Assembly (NCBI RefSeq): GCF_932526225.1
Contig: NC_064043.1
Coordinates: 11,716,085-11,780,084, forward strand
Direction: 5' to 3'
DNA length: 64,000 nucleotides
DNA from: Nematostella vectensis
Lineage: Eukaryota; Cnidaria; Anthozoa; Actiniaria; Edwardsiidae
This document shows, piece by piece, positions 1 to 12,800 of the stretch. Position numbers and translations under genes: made by a program. The notes beneath the pieces were generated by a model that saw only the letters and a program-made list of their open reading frames with translations, ran no database searches and was not told where the DNA came from. Within the stretch, counting starts at the first letter, position 1, and the number at the start of each line of letters is the position of its first letter.

Positions 1-3000
1 GTATTTCTTTGATCCGTTTCCATTTTCTGAAACCGATTAATAGAAATCTTGGTAATTTTTCGAATAATTTTAACCGTTTTTCGAGCTTTTCGAAATGGCA
101 CTAAAATACCTCCGTGTAAGTGTCCCATTACCAAAAAGAGGTTTTTCACTTCAGAAAACCCTTTTTTATCTGTTGTAACCCCTCATAAGATCTCTGTCAA
201 CATAACAAGTAGATTGAAGTACCAAATAAAGAACTTGCTTGTCTTTGTCACGAAATTTTGTCACGAAATATGTCAGGTTGGCGTGACAAAGACCAGGGGT
301 ACTATACAAGCACTCGCCCATGAGAGAGAGCTGTTAAATTAAGATTCCTAATGAAATACCTGAAAAAAAAATAAAGGATAGGACGGGCTTAGGGCAGCCT
401 TTATTTCTGATGGATGTAGGTAAAATCGGGATTAGTTCCCAAACCCCTCTACCTTAACTTACACTAGCTCTTAACAGCACTAAAGAAATTCTGTCAACCG
501 CCATTTTGTCATCCTAAAATAACAAGTGAGAGAAAGAGAGATTTTGGGAAGCTTCTATATATATATATTTTTTCGTTTGCATTTCTTGAATTAAGTATAA
601 AATATGGTTTTTAATTGGCTATTTTGATGTTTTTCACATATTTTTGTTTTCCCTGAAATTAAAATAATAGCAGTAGTGTGTCTGTCTAAGGCATTTAAGG
701 AGAGAAACTGTCCAGAAATTCAAACTCAGTTCGAGCTCATCAGAGTCCGAGCCATCGGTGTTCCACTACTGTTTCTTCAAGTCAACCCCTCCCCCTCCCC
801 ACTTCCGTCTCACTGCCCAGCGAAACATCTGGAATAGAGCAGAAATGTAAAGCATCCTTGAAATGCCCGTAAGATGCATTATATAATCCTTGGTGAGTGA
901 GGATTTTATCATGAAACTCAATAATCGCTTGTTAGCGATAAAGCCAAATGCATTGTGGAATATGCTTCCAAGTTTTACGTTTTTCAGATTATTTACATTG
1001 TTTTATTACTTTAAAATGCAAAGCATAAACGCATTTCACATGGAAGTGAAAGACAATTGAAAAGCACACAAGAAGTAAAAGATTATAAGGACTAGAAATA
1101 TAACCATTTCGATATTTATTGTTAGAATGTGCAAGACAAATTGCATGTATAGATGGTAACCTGAAAGGCCGAATATTATTATCCCTTCAAATGTTAGCAG
1201 TGGCATTTTGATGGTTTTGGATCTGAGGTACAACTTCTTTAAAATGGAAACATTTTTTTTTAATGTAAGCGATGTATTTAGTTTACATTTCGTCACTTGT
1301 TATCGTTATTTTGTTCAGCCTTTTTTTAGTTCTCATCCTAAGATTTCCCATTGTTTTCCGCTCTACGCACGCTGGCGGTATTTTCTGATTTTCTTCAAGT
1401 TTGCCCATCCGTCCACATTCAATTATTTACAACCCTTTCAAGTGCTTCCATCTCTTATCGACATACTACACGCGTTCTGAGGTCAATCGCTAGATTCGCC
1501 GAGGGTCATTAGATTGCTTCGGATTGCTGCTGACGAAAAATGACACTAAACTCTTGCCACGGTATGAACCTAGTGTTCAGCTCTAAGAATTATTCTTACC
1601 ATTGTGTTTTGTCTTCAATTTACCGGCCTTCATCTGCACAAGTGTGATCTCTATTTATCGCCAAGTGCCTTAGCTCAGCTTGATTGCCAAAGGACCGGCT
1701 GATCACTTCAGAGAGTAAACACTTTTAAGAGTAATAGCCGGGAGATTGTCGGAGTTCTTAACGCTATTTGTTTCATCTGTCTTAACATGGCCGCAAGCAA
1801 GGCATAGCCCCATGTGGTATCTATAAATCGCTTGTCGCTCTGTTAGCGCGCTGGCGTATGCTAGTTGTGAATTCGTAGCTGTCGTTAAAACGATTGTGTT
1901 CTTGTCAACGTTGCATAGCAGTTGGGGGATTCTGTGTGACAAACTTATACCGGAACATTAACCAATCATTACTTCAATCCTCAAAGCTTACAGACATTTA
2001 GGGTTAGTTAGAAACATCTTACACTACGGAGAAGTACTTTGTCTGGTGGATACTCGACCTTCCCGCTTTCTTAATGTTCAGAGAGGTACGTGAGAATATT
2101 GCCCAATCTCGTCATCATTCCGTCTGCGCTTTGCCTGACGCTTCCCAAAGGGTAAGAAGAAATAGGGCAATTCTTAAGTCTCCGCGCCATTCTTTCGTGA
2201 ATTCGCGACAGATCCACAGCGACAACTCTCGAATAGACACTTTACCTGTAGTTTAGCGATTTAGTCTTAGCATTAGCAGCGCTCCAGCCTTTCACGAGAA
2301 CACTCTTGAAAAGATGTGACGCATGGGGATTTCTATAATGAGTGAAAACGACTTTGCTCTAAAGTTTTTATTCACCCGCACATTTTAGCTACTTTAACCT
2401 CGTCATTTTCGCGACGACTGTGCGTCGCGTGCTTCCACTTATTCAACCTATTTTTATTTCCATTTTTGTCTGTTTATGTCTATTTATTTGTAACATTTCT
2501 TGTTTAGATTCATACTTGGTTACAATGTGTTTATATTTTGTAACGATAAACTTCTGAACCAGAAATCGATCTGCTTTCTTTGAGAACAGTTTATTCGGTA
2601 GAGCGACAGCGATAAACCCCTGAACTAAGAAGTGATATCTCTTTTCTTGATTTTATTAAGATTTCGATTTTATATTTCTTGATTTTATTAAGACTCGATT
2701 TTATTAAGTTAAAATTTTGTCTTCATATATGCTTATATGGTTACCACTATCAGGCGTCCATTATTAAAGTGCCAAAGCACTCTTTTATTCCTTTACTGGT
2801 GTTATCTTTTATCGCGAATTTGCAAAGGAAGCAGTTTGAAGGGTATGTAATGCAAATCCCCACATTTGTCGTATTATAAAAAGAACACTGATATCTCGTA
2901 CTCGCCGATTATAGCTTTCGCCTTTTCGGCCCCATTCGGCCACTAATTGTCGTGCCAGGCTGTGTTTCGAGCTCAACAGGCCAATAAATCGGGGGAGGAG

Positions 3001-6000
3001 AGGGGAGGGAGTAGATGAAATAAGGGGTGAGGAATGTTTCCATCCCCCCCCCCCCCCCCCCCATTAGTTTAAATTTAGCTGCTAAATTATTATTAAGTAG
3101 GCTTGGTGTTTAAGGTTTGCCTCAAGCATTGGAGGTCGGTTTAAAAGATCTAGCTCGTTTGTCTTCTTAGGCTATATTTTGGTATTTGCGGACCTCTGAT
3201 GGGATGTTAAATTCTTTTCGCAGTTAAACCTGTTTAGTTCTTTTATTTATTTGTTATTTTTTTTTTTTAGAATGTTCGTTAGAAAAATTGTCACATCCGT
3301 CACTCACATCAGTCCATGAACCTTTTTTAGGCCAATCAATGAGCTGCATGCATTAGCCTGGCACTCGCCTGGCGTCCTGTCGCGTCTGAATGGGGCCTTA
3401 GTAATTTGCTTAGGCAGGTAGATCCTGGTGAGAGAACCTGCAAATGATCGGTTCCGCACAATTCCTCATTTTATCGTTCCTCTTCATAGCAACTGTTCCT
3501 TAGCCAAAATTGTACTTTGGCATGAAAAACAGAGAATTAACTAAGAGAACATACTTTCCAAAATTGTTGTAGGTGAAGCCTAATGATATACACATTTATT
3601 ATAATTTTTTTTTTGTTAGAAAAAGCTGATTAATTAATTTTTTTCGCATTTCGAGTTTTATGTTTGGAGATTTCGAGTCCAAGCATCAGACTGCTATTGA
3701 TTAACGACAAGGCCGGCCTAAATAAGTGAATAACTGAAAAACCATCCACAACATCCTAGCCTATTCCTGAAGAAACTCTAACGTCTTTTGCTTAAATGCG
3801 TCAGTAGATGACGTCATGGCTAATACTAAAGAAAAGTGGCGATTTTTGTGGTCATTTTTGATTTTCCTCATATAGTGTCATCGGAAATTTCCTTTTCTGT
3901 TGAACATCGAAAACCGAAAACCGAAAACATCGAACTGTTTTGACCTAAAAAAGCATGCACACAAAAAAAACACAACCACGTCTAATCTATACTCGGTCAA
4001 GAGACTGGACACATAGGCCCATTCTCACGCGGCCTAAGTTATTTTATATCCTATTTTTTTTCTCTTTTTAGCTTGAAACTAGCAAAATGCTCTCTTTCGA
4101 ATAGCGCTGATAATTCGCCAATTTTGTATCTCGATTTAGTATCGTTCCTCGATCGTCGACCACGCATATACCGCCTAAAAGCTCTCGGAAGATGAGATGA
4201 ATCACCTAAGAGTGATCATCGCGATTAACGTTTTTATTTCATGTCTGAATTACCCTGTATCTCCGAAATACATTAAGACATTAGATTATCAATCATCAAC
4301 TCTGGTGGCGAAATTTCTCGCAATAAGAGATACAAATTTGACCAGACTAAGTCACTTTATAAGTTTCTATGATTGCTTCGCTACGTTGTGGGAGATCTAA
4401 CTCTATTCCCTTTCTATTTTTGTTTATACCCGGCAACGAATTACTATCGATCAGAATCTTAATCCCAATCATTGAAACAATTCACGGACGCAGTTAACTT
4501 ATTAACATTTTATAACGTTGAGTGTAAAAACTTTCGAAGCACATTGGTGATTCATATAGAAGACACTTTTGTAGAACACTACACGACTGTAACTTTTCTA
4601 CTTGAACCTCTTGTGGGAAGGTGAGATATTGTAACTGTTAGTCATTTATACAGGATCTCAAACCCTTAATAATATATCCATCTATTGTACCAAGGCGAAC
4701 GGATATGTGTATCAATCCTCTTGTCCTGTTTTTCCTCTTGTCCTGTTTTTTTCTCTATTTTATTATAAGTTGTTTGAGCTTTCCTTGGTATGGTAAATTA
4801 TAATCGTAATACTTGCTAGAGGTTTTTAAAGGTTTTGCAGAGATGTGTGAATGGGAGGATAATTGGCGGAAATTACAATGAAAAGGATATTATTGCAAGA
4901 TATTGATATTGTGAGATGCTTATGTTGTGCGTCGGTCGCTTGGTACCTCGAGATCTCAATAACTAATTCTCATTACCTACATCCCTATTGACGATAGATA
5001 AAGTAAGGAGAAAATTCGGCTTGATCACAGCTTTAAAGGGTTCTTTTTTTAATCCCTCATACATTTGCTTACATCGTTGCGGGTCTTGTAGCCAAAACAT
5101 TTTATCAATCGGGCAATAATTATTCCTCACAAATGCAAATCAGTAACCAACCAAACCAACCAAATCTTAGGAAATGTAACCATCTATGTCCCGTATCACG
5201 AGCTTGACCCCTCGGTATTTAACCTTTGCGCTGATCCTGTTTTCTGTTCTTGGGAAAAAGCGTCCAAATGCAAGACTCTCTAAATGGCTCCTGGCAAATC
5301 TTGACGCCTTAGCGTCTAATTTATTATCTCTAGGGGTGGTGAGGGGTGGCCCTAGGGGGAGTGGTACGGGTGATTTTGTCACGATCTGATTTTCATTCTA
5401 AAAGCAGTGGTGATTTAGATGTTATAATCTTCATATTCTGGAAAGATAAACGGGCTGTTACTATGTTTAAATGTAATTGTTTTATACGCGGATATTTTCG
5501 CGCGATTACGATTCTTTTGCCGGTAAGTGCAAATACAAAGTAATCCATTAACTCCAATGTGACCTGTCGATTTCCCCCTCCCCAGACTAAATCTAACCAC
5601 TTACATTTCTTGGGAACACTGTCTTTCGTTTGTTGATACTGTAATTGATTTCTGATTAAATTTACCGATCGTGTAAATCGAATTTTAAAGGATTCCGCGA
5701 ACCTTAATAACAGTAATGTCATCTTTAAATCATTTTAAATGAAGCCATAAAAATGAAAAGGAGACCCTTAGGGTTTTTTGTCGCGAAGAACTCTTTCGTA
5801 ATGGTATGTTGTACATAATTGGTTTTCGTTGGACATCGGGTCGCCCAACCAATCAACGGAAACTAAACTAGAGATTTCAAAGGTTTTTACCTCAGTCTAC
5901 TCATATATATTTTGAAGCATCGCATGATTAAGGGGTTTATGAATTGAACGAAATTCTGACGATAACAAGTCGAAACACTGCTGCTGTTCGAGGTATGTAA

Positions 6001-6509
6001 AACTCCTAGCTCGATAAACCTATTTTCAAACTCAAAACCGACGGGTTTTTTTATCGTTTTTCTCTGTGTGTAGAATCGGTTCGAGTTATAATGCTGTATT
6101 ATTGTGGGGGGACGGGTGAGGTGGCCGTTTGGTATCCTCGTGCTTTGATAGACATGGGGAGGATTATCCTTACAAAGTCAACTAGACACGTGATAACCCC
6201 ATCACGGAGCGCGCGTTATCAAGGGGGAGGGGGGTACGTGTGCACTCACCCCCGTTGGTCATTTCATATTGAGAGATGGATAGCTACTACTTTTTAACCG
6301 TACGATACCTATGACTGCGCACACCCCCTCCCTTCAGCAAATCCTGGGTACCCGCCTTTGTAATTCAACCAGAGATGAATTAATCTCAATGAAAGTAAGA
6401 GCCACCAATGAATGTCTTTTCTGGTCGCTTAACAGAGATAACAAAAGCAGTAAATAATACACTTGGGTCTTAAAAATGTTGGCGAGATGGCCGCATAATA
6501 GAGCTGCAC

Positions 6510-6753
6510 CAGGGGCGGATCTAGGGGGGAGGGGGGGTCCAAGGGAGCCCCGGCCCCCCTATTTTCAGACATTTGGCTTAAAAATAATATTATAAAATAA
6601 GAAATATAAGGAAATATACGGAAGAACCCCTTTCTTCAAACTTTTGCTTCGCCCCCCCCCCCCCTTTTTTTAAACTTTTGCTTCGCCCCCCCCTTTTTTT
6701 AAAACTTTTGCTTCGCCCCCCCCCTTTTTTTTAAACTTCTGGATGCGCCCCTG
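6510..6753. mobile_element. Short non-autonomous DNA transposon (CAGGGGCGGATC family)
   Basis: The ends form an imperfect inverted repeat: CAGGGGCGGATCTAGG on the left and GGATGCGCCCCTG on the right. The interior is not coding. It contains four ~32-bp tandem copies of a unit with CTTTTGCTTCGCCCC followed by poly(C). Relatives with a similar end (CAGGGACGGATCTAG) occur at 25490-25660 and as a fragment near 47731. The superfamily is not assigned because no clean target duplication is visible. Confidence 0.55.
6625..6740. repeat. ~32-bp C-rich tandem repeat
   Basis: Four copies of a unit made of poly(C), poly(T), then AAACTTTTGCTTCG. It lies inside the transposon-like element and looks like internal expansion of one end. 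Confidence 0.7.
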
Positions 6754-9509
6754 TGTATAGTCATGGTTTGTGTCGCTGTTATTTCCGGACAGGCATTTTG
6801 TAGCAGAACAGGAGTTAGCGCCAATGATGGCGCTTGAATTGTTTTAATGTATTTGATTCCGAAATGTATTGCGCACAACGTGCCACTTTCTAAGGTACAG
6901 TTACAGAACTCGAACAAGTCTTTAGAAAATGCTCTAAATTTCTATCTGAAGCGATCTATCTTGTTTTCGGAGTAAAATTGTCAACTGTTATCATTTTGTT
7001 ATAATTTCTACTTTTCGCGGCAATCCCGTTATCGCGCTAGATCCGTGGCGAACTGGAAACGTTTGATTTAATTGAGAATGTGTACAAACCCCGTCACCTC
7101 GGGGCAATGGCACAGGGACTAGTCTCCCACTTCAGTTGGAGCTGCATACGTTTTAAAACAGATTTGTTCCGGTATACTTTTTTATCTATTACTATTATCA
7201 GATGGTTTATATACTTCGAAAAGCAATTTCCTAGATCAACGAAATTCTGGATGTGATTAGACGAAGAAAGAAAAAAAAAACAAGCAATTTTAAATTACTG
7301 TATTTAACCCACGCATCTGTCTTCTAGTGAATCTCTTTGCTGTCGGTTTTATATGGCTCGAGTTATTTTTTCTTTCGAGTATTTATTTCGCTGATTATGG
7401 CTCGCGTGCGCCCGTCTCCAGAAAGTTCCCGCGCATTTCTCACGCATGCGTATTATGATGCTAAGTGATTCTCTGTTTTGTTATCACGAAAACATTTTTA
7501 TCATTTCCTCGGATTCAAAAAAAAATGTTGATAAAATTACTTAATTACTAAAATTAAGAATGTTGCTAAATTGCTTAATTCTTGTCAAGAAGGCTTTAAT
7601 TTCCATGATCAAACCACTATGACTTGCCTTGATTCAAAATTTCGTCTCGACAGAGAAGAACATTGGAAAAAGAAGGCACTATTTAATCGGTTGATCGGTT
7701 GTCATCTCGCTTATTTAATGTTTTTTCACCTTTCCGACTCTCTTTTTTTCATTGGTCTATAGGGCTTATACGTAAAGTGCTTTCGTCTCTCTATTTTTGA
7801 CCATATGCGTATAATCGTATAAGGCGCGCAATCTGTGGTTAAGTTTGTGCTTATTTTCACACGGCAAATCACACTTCTTTACACCAGTGAACGTGAGCCT
7901 TTCGGCAGGAAATCTATAATCTGATCACTCTATTAATGGATGTATAGCTGGGGGCGACACAGGGTTAAACAACTCACGGACCTCGCTCATAGTGTATTAA
8001 CAGTAAGACTTGTAACGCCGTCGATTGTACAGGTAATATTGTAGTCTGATTAACCAAGCCAGGGTCCCTTAAATCGTTTCTATTATATCTAGGCTATAAG
8101 CTAATAATTCATCCAGTGACTTATAAGTAATTATAAAAAGATTAGCGTTTCACTCTTTCGCTAGATTAAAATCATAATACTTATATTCCCATTTATGCTA
8201 TGTTGTGCATTTTGCTTCTTTTAATCAAGTTTGGAAATATCTCTCTCATTTCTACTGGTTTTATTAGTCCCCCCATTCAATTTAGTTCTTTTTGATCTGG
8301 ATAGGATAATTTTATCTGCTATATTAAGTGTGTCCAACAATATTTAAGCCAATTTTTTCTTGGTTTGAAATATTATTGTGAAAAATGCCTCTGATTTGTT
8401 TATAGGTTTACGTCCCTTCCATGATCTTTTTAACTATTTATTCGAGAGTTTGAGAGTGACAATATACTGCCATTTATAAAGTATTCAACAGGTTAGAGAC
8501 AAAACGGCCGAAAACTCCAGCATTTTAGTTAAACGGTCTGTCGTCCGCCATTTTGCCACCCTAGCCAAATACCAAGTGTGAAAAAACATCCATGTCCATT
8601 GACTGGTTTGGCAAAGCTTTTGTGATATCTTGGAGAAATTTTTAAATAACGTATAAAACTTCGTTTGTAGATGGTAATTTCGAAATTTCTTAAAATAGTT
8701 TGTCATCCAATTTTGAATGAGAACTGTAACAAATGTGCGGCAGACAATGTATTTAATGTATGTATGTGTAGAGAGTTTACACATGTGGATCCGCTCGGTG
8801 GATTTGATTATTTTAAGGCATTGATGAGAGCGGTTGACTCAAGAACATTCTCATTGAGGTTGCATTAAAAAAGACAAGTATAAGAACAAGCATTGAAATA
8901 TCTGAAACCAACCAAGTGAAACCCCCAAATTAACAAATCAAGGAAATAAATTATAATGAAAATTGATGATCGAAAATTAAAATTCTTGATAAATTGAATT
9001 TGGCTTCCTCCGAACGGAACCGTCATTTTTTTTATTTAAAAAAGGAAATTAACACCATTACGCTTTTACTGTAAACTAAAACTCCCAAAACAGAACAATT
9101 CTTTCTTGACACATCTCTTTTATCTCCCTTCGCAATTCTACATTGTCGTAATAATGTTATAAGTTTTTTTTGCCCTTTCTATGAGCACCGCGCACTGCCT
9201 ATACGCCCGCGCCTTGCCAGCGTGTCGTCCCTTGACAGCGACGCCTTGCTTTGACGTGTTTGTGTTACGCGACGGAAAATGGCGCGCATTTTAAAGGGTT
9301 TGCCCCCGCCCGAAGGCTAATACTTGTCAGAATAAAGAGCTTATATTCAGTCGAGCAAAACTGTCCAAATCGGGCGCAATATACATGCAGACGCGGTGAC
9401 ATGCTTATTCAAACGATCAGTATTTGGTCGGCTTTAAATGAGCTTAAGATGACTTGCGAGATATATTCGAAATGTGATCAATGATTACTTATTTCTGGTT
9501 ACTGCACAG

Positions 9510-9674
9510 GCTCTAACAAAGGAGACAGCGCCAAGAGTAAAGGAAAGAACTCGCTACTCTTGCCAAGCCTATGTGTCTCACAACGGCAATACGCAGCGGA
9601 TAAACTGAAGACTAAAGATCTTCTCATCCCTGCTTATTGGATCTAAGTCAAGGAAGAAGAGGAATTCCCCTCTA
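9510..9674 (+). other. 5' UTR part of the first coding exon, GABA-B receptor
   Basis: A plausible acceptor (ggttactgcacag) ends at 9509 and is followed by 165 nt of leader with no in-frame ATG before the receptor start at 9675. This suggests at least one more upstream non-coding exon. cDNA would be needed to confirm the acceptor. Confidence 0.45.
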
Positions 9675-9887
9675 ATGGCTTTCATCGTGTTTGTGCTTGC
9701 ATGTCTGATTTGGCCTGTGAATGCTAAGATTCCTCTTTACGTTGGGGGATTCTTCCCCCTGAGTCCTAACAAGGCCTCAGTGCCCGGGCATGCGTTGCTC
9801 GCTGCCGCTAAACTCGCGTTGAGCCACGTCAATAACTCCGACATCCTCCCTAATCATGACTTGCGAATGATTATCAAGAATTCCAAG
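9675..9887 (+). CDS. GABA-B receptor exon 1: signal peptide, start of flytrap
   Basis: 71 codons, phase 0 donor. The hydrophobic leader ends at PVNA, with likely cleavage before [13 protein letters not shown]. That segment matches the first beta strand of the GABA-B ligand domain. Confidence 0.9.
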
Positions 9888-12800
9888 GTGAGTTGGTTTA
9901 ACGCGCGCGTTATGCTTAGCAAAAGCGTCTTTTACTGTGAGCAGGTTCCGTGGTTCCCCGTTGTTACTTCTTGTGAACCCCTTGTGATTTCGCGCGCTTT
10001 TTCTCGCGACTTTTTAGCGCAATAACTTCGCGTGTTCATAGCGGGAGAGACCCAAATGACGGATTATGCATACGTCTTTCTACAAAGCTCACAAACACTT
10101 TAATCGCACTGATAATAAAAATAAGCATATCGAAGTACTAAGCGCTCACGATATTATGTTACCTTTGATTATCTAAAATTCCAATTCAATATTTTATAAT
10201 AATACTCTTTAGTTTCGCCTCCAAAAAATCTGCGCGCCTTATTACGTTTACAAATTGGATAAGTTTTTCTAATTTTTTCTTTTGACATTCGATGGATGTC
10301 GGTCATCTTATATACTGTCATCGATAGAATTTTTTCGACAAAAAAGGTTTAATGTTCTCCTCATACATCGTAAATCCAATAAGAACAGACAGTGCGTCAG
10401 GGATTAACACCAAAATCAACACACTCTTATTTTGACTTTAATAACATTTGGTTCTCTTGACTTTAACTTGGTTTTGTTAGCCTTTCCACGAGGATTATTG
10501 CGGTATTGGCTTGCTTTTCTTTCGCAATTTCCTAGACAGCTATTAATACGGCCTCTCAACCCTCTGTCAAAACCGTCGTCTGCGTTTGCTATCAGTGTCA
10601 AAAATAACCCTTTTTGTAATTTGTTTAAATTTTAACCTCCCCCAGAGCCCTTAGTGACACCTGTGTGAAATGTCTGATGTATGCCTGCTACCTCACTCGT
10701 TAAAAAATTCACGCGCATTTGATCCCGCATTACCATCCTCTCTTCCCATGCCAATTCCATACTCTTTTGCCATCGCAATTTTATATATATATTTTTGCAA
10801 TGGTACATACAATTTACTGGTTTACTTTCAATCAAAATTAATAATTAACAACGCGTAAACTCTCTTATCAAAGAAAAATATAACGGGAAATAATAACTCA
10901 TCCAATTTCAAATGATTTATACTTCTATATCACGAGTATATTTTCCTTGTTTATGAGATTTGTTTGTGTTATGACATCCTCATCCTGCCGGCATCAATTA
11001 GCTGTACCTAGCGAAAGTGCGATCCCCGTCGCCAGAGGGCGATTGTAACCTTGTCCATTCCATTGATATATGTCATCACTTCTTTACTCCATCCATTAGA
11101 GCTTGCACATGAGACTCACTTGATACGCGCGTATAGGAAATAAGAGTTGCTCTAGGGAATTCTAGGGAATTAAAGATGCTCTAGGGAATTCTAGGGAATT
11201 AGCGATGCTCTAGGGAATTCTAGGGAATTAGAGATGCTCTAGGGAATTAGAGATGCTCTAGGGAATTCTAGGGAAATAGAGATGCTCTTTTCTCATCTTG
11301 GCGGTCAAATATTTTCTAAAGACTCTAACCACCTGCTTTCCCATTCATTTACTTCTATTTCACGGTGTATATTTGTGGTTTGCTCGTTTTCGAGCTTTCA
11401 GAAGGCTTTTTTCCGAATGAAACATCAATAAAACACCGCTGTCTGTGTAATATCCCCTCGTTTAGTGTTTTCTATAAGCCATCGCCAAATTGCCGGCCAT
11501 TTTATTTATTTACCAAATTTGCAGTGCCCAGGTCGAACCCAGGCCACTACCGCGCTTTTCCGCCCTTTCCGCATCCATTATTAATTTATTTGTAACAAAA
11601 AAAAAAAACATTTATTTCACAGTGGCGGCATTACGCTCACGTTGACCCACAAATAACTCTTTCGGGATTTCACCCAAAGAGCAATTACTAGCTCCTGTGT
11701 TTATCACTTTTACCATTGCATTTAATAATGCAATGTTTGTCACAGATTCGGTTAGGTTAATGATTTTGAGGCAAACACAGCGCAAAACATCTTGGGGCGT
11801 TTGGATATACTTGTCAATGTTGAAAAGGAGTATAACAAAACAAGTCCTTGCCGGGGTCATCATGAGGTCGCTCTTCACTCATTTCTTTGCACCAAACTCT
11901 TCGCTCCTGCGGTTGTGGTGTCCTTTGTTTTTGTATGACATAGATTTGTACACTACCCAAAGGGAAAGGAACGCGACGGAAACTAATCTCGACGATAATC
12001 AGTACAGGCGCTGCAGATATTCTCGAAGTTTTTCTTTTTATAGTTTTGTTCGTTATACCGACTCATCTCCCCTCGTCAAAAAATAATATAATAATAATGA
12101 TAAAATAAGATTAATTTTGTTCTTTGGCGTGAGTTAGATTGGGGATTGACGGGGCTTGGTCTAAAAGAAATCAATAGTGGAGTTTTCCTATAAAATATGC
12201 CTTATCACCTTGTCGGTTTTTTCTTTTGTTGTTACCATTGTATCAATGCTCAACAACATTCTTACCACGCCAGATGTGAAACTCATTGTGATAGCTGATT
12301 GAGAATTGACTTGGCACTTGGTTCAAGAAATCAATGGTGGAGGTTTTTCTATGAAATATGAAATATCATTGAGTCAATACTCAGCAACATACTCAACACC
12401 CCAGATGTGGATCTCATTAAAAATTACTCTTCGAGTGAATTTTTGGATGCCGCCGCCATCGCAACAGCACAACTTGCAGCCTTTGATCCTCACCCCCACC
12501 CCCCTCTCTTCCATACCCACCCTACCCCCTCGATATCCTAACTTGTCGGTGTCAGCATAATGAGTAATAATTTCTTATGTTGCTGTTTTTTATTTTTAAA
12601 AACGCCTCTTCTTTGTCTCCTGATTTGAGCAGAGACTTGTCAATATTTCCCAGTCTGCTAAATACTCTTGTCGTAAGTCGATTTTTTTTTTCGGTTCCTT
12701 ATCTTTCACGGGGCTGTATATTTAACTATGCATGTGATCATGCCGCCTTACCGATATTATCACGGCAATATCGCAAATATCGTACTATAACCGCGTTCGT

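Larger units (their letters stand above)
1..9509. other. Gene-poor flank, no gene recognised
   Basis: AT-rich sequence upstream of the GABA-B receptor gene. The short ORFs here (all under 110 codons) show no family I recognise and no splice-consistent chain. It holds a poly(C) run near 3044-3062, a transposon-like element at 6510-6753 and simple A/T tracts. The receptor's first coding exon is preceded by a likely acceptor at about 9509, so an untranslated first exon and the promoter probably lie in this stretch, but I could not place them. Confidence 0.6.

Noticed and set aside
5393-5722. 109-codon minus-strand ORF in the left flank
   Set aside because: No recognisable domain, overlaps ORFs in other frames, AT-rich; length is within chance for this much sequence.
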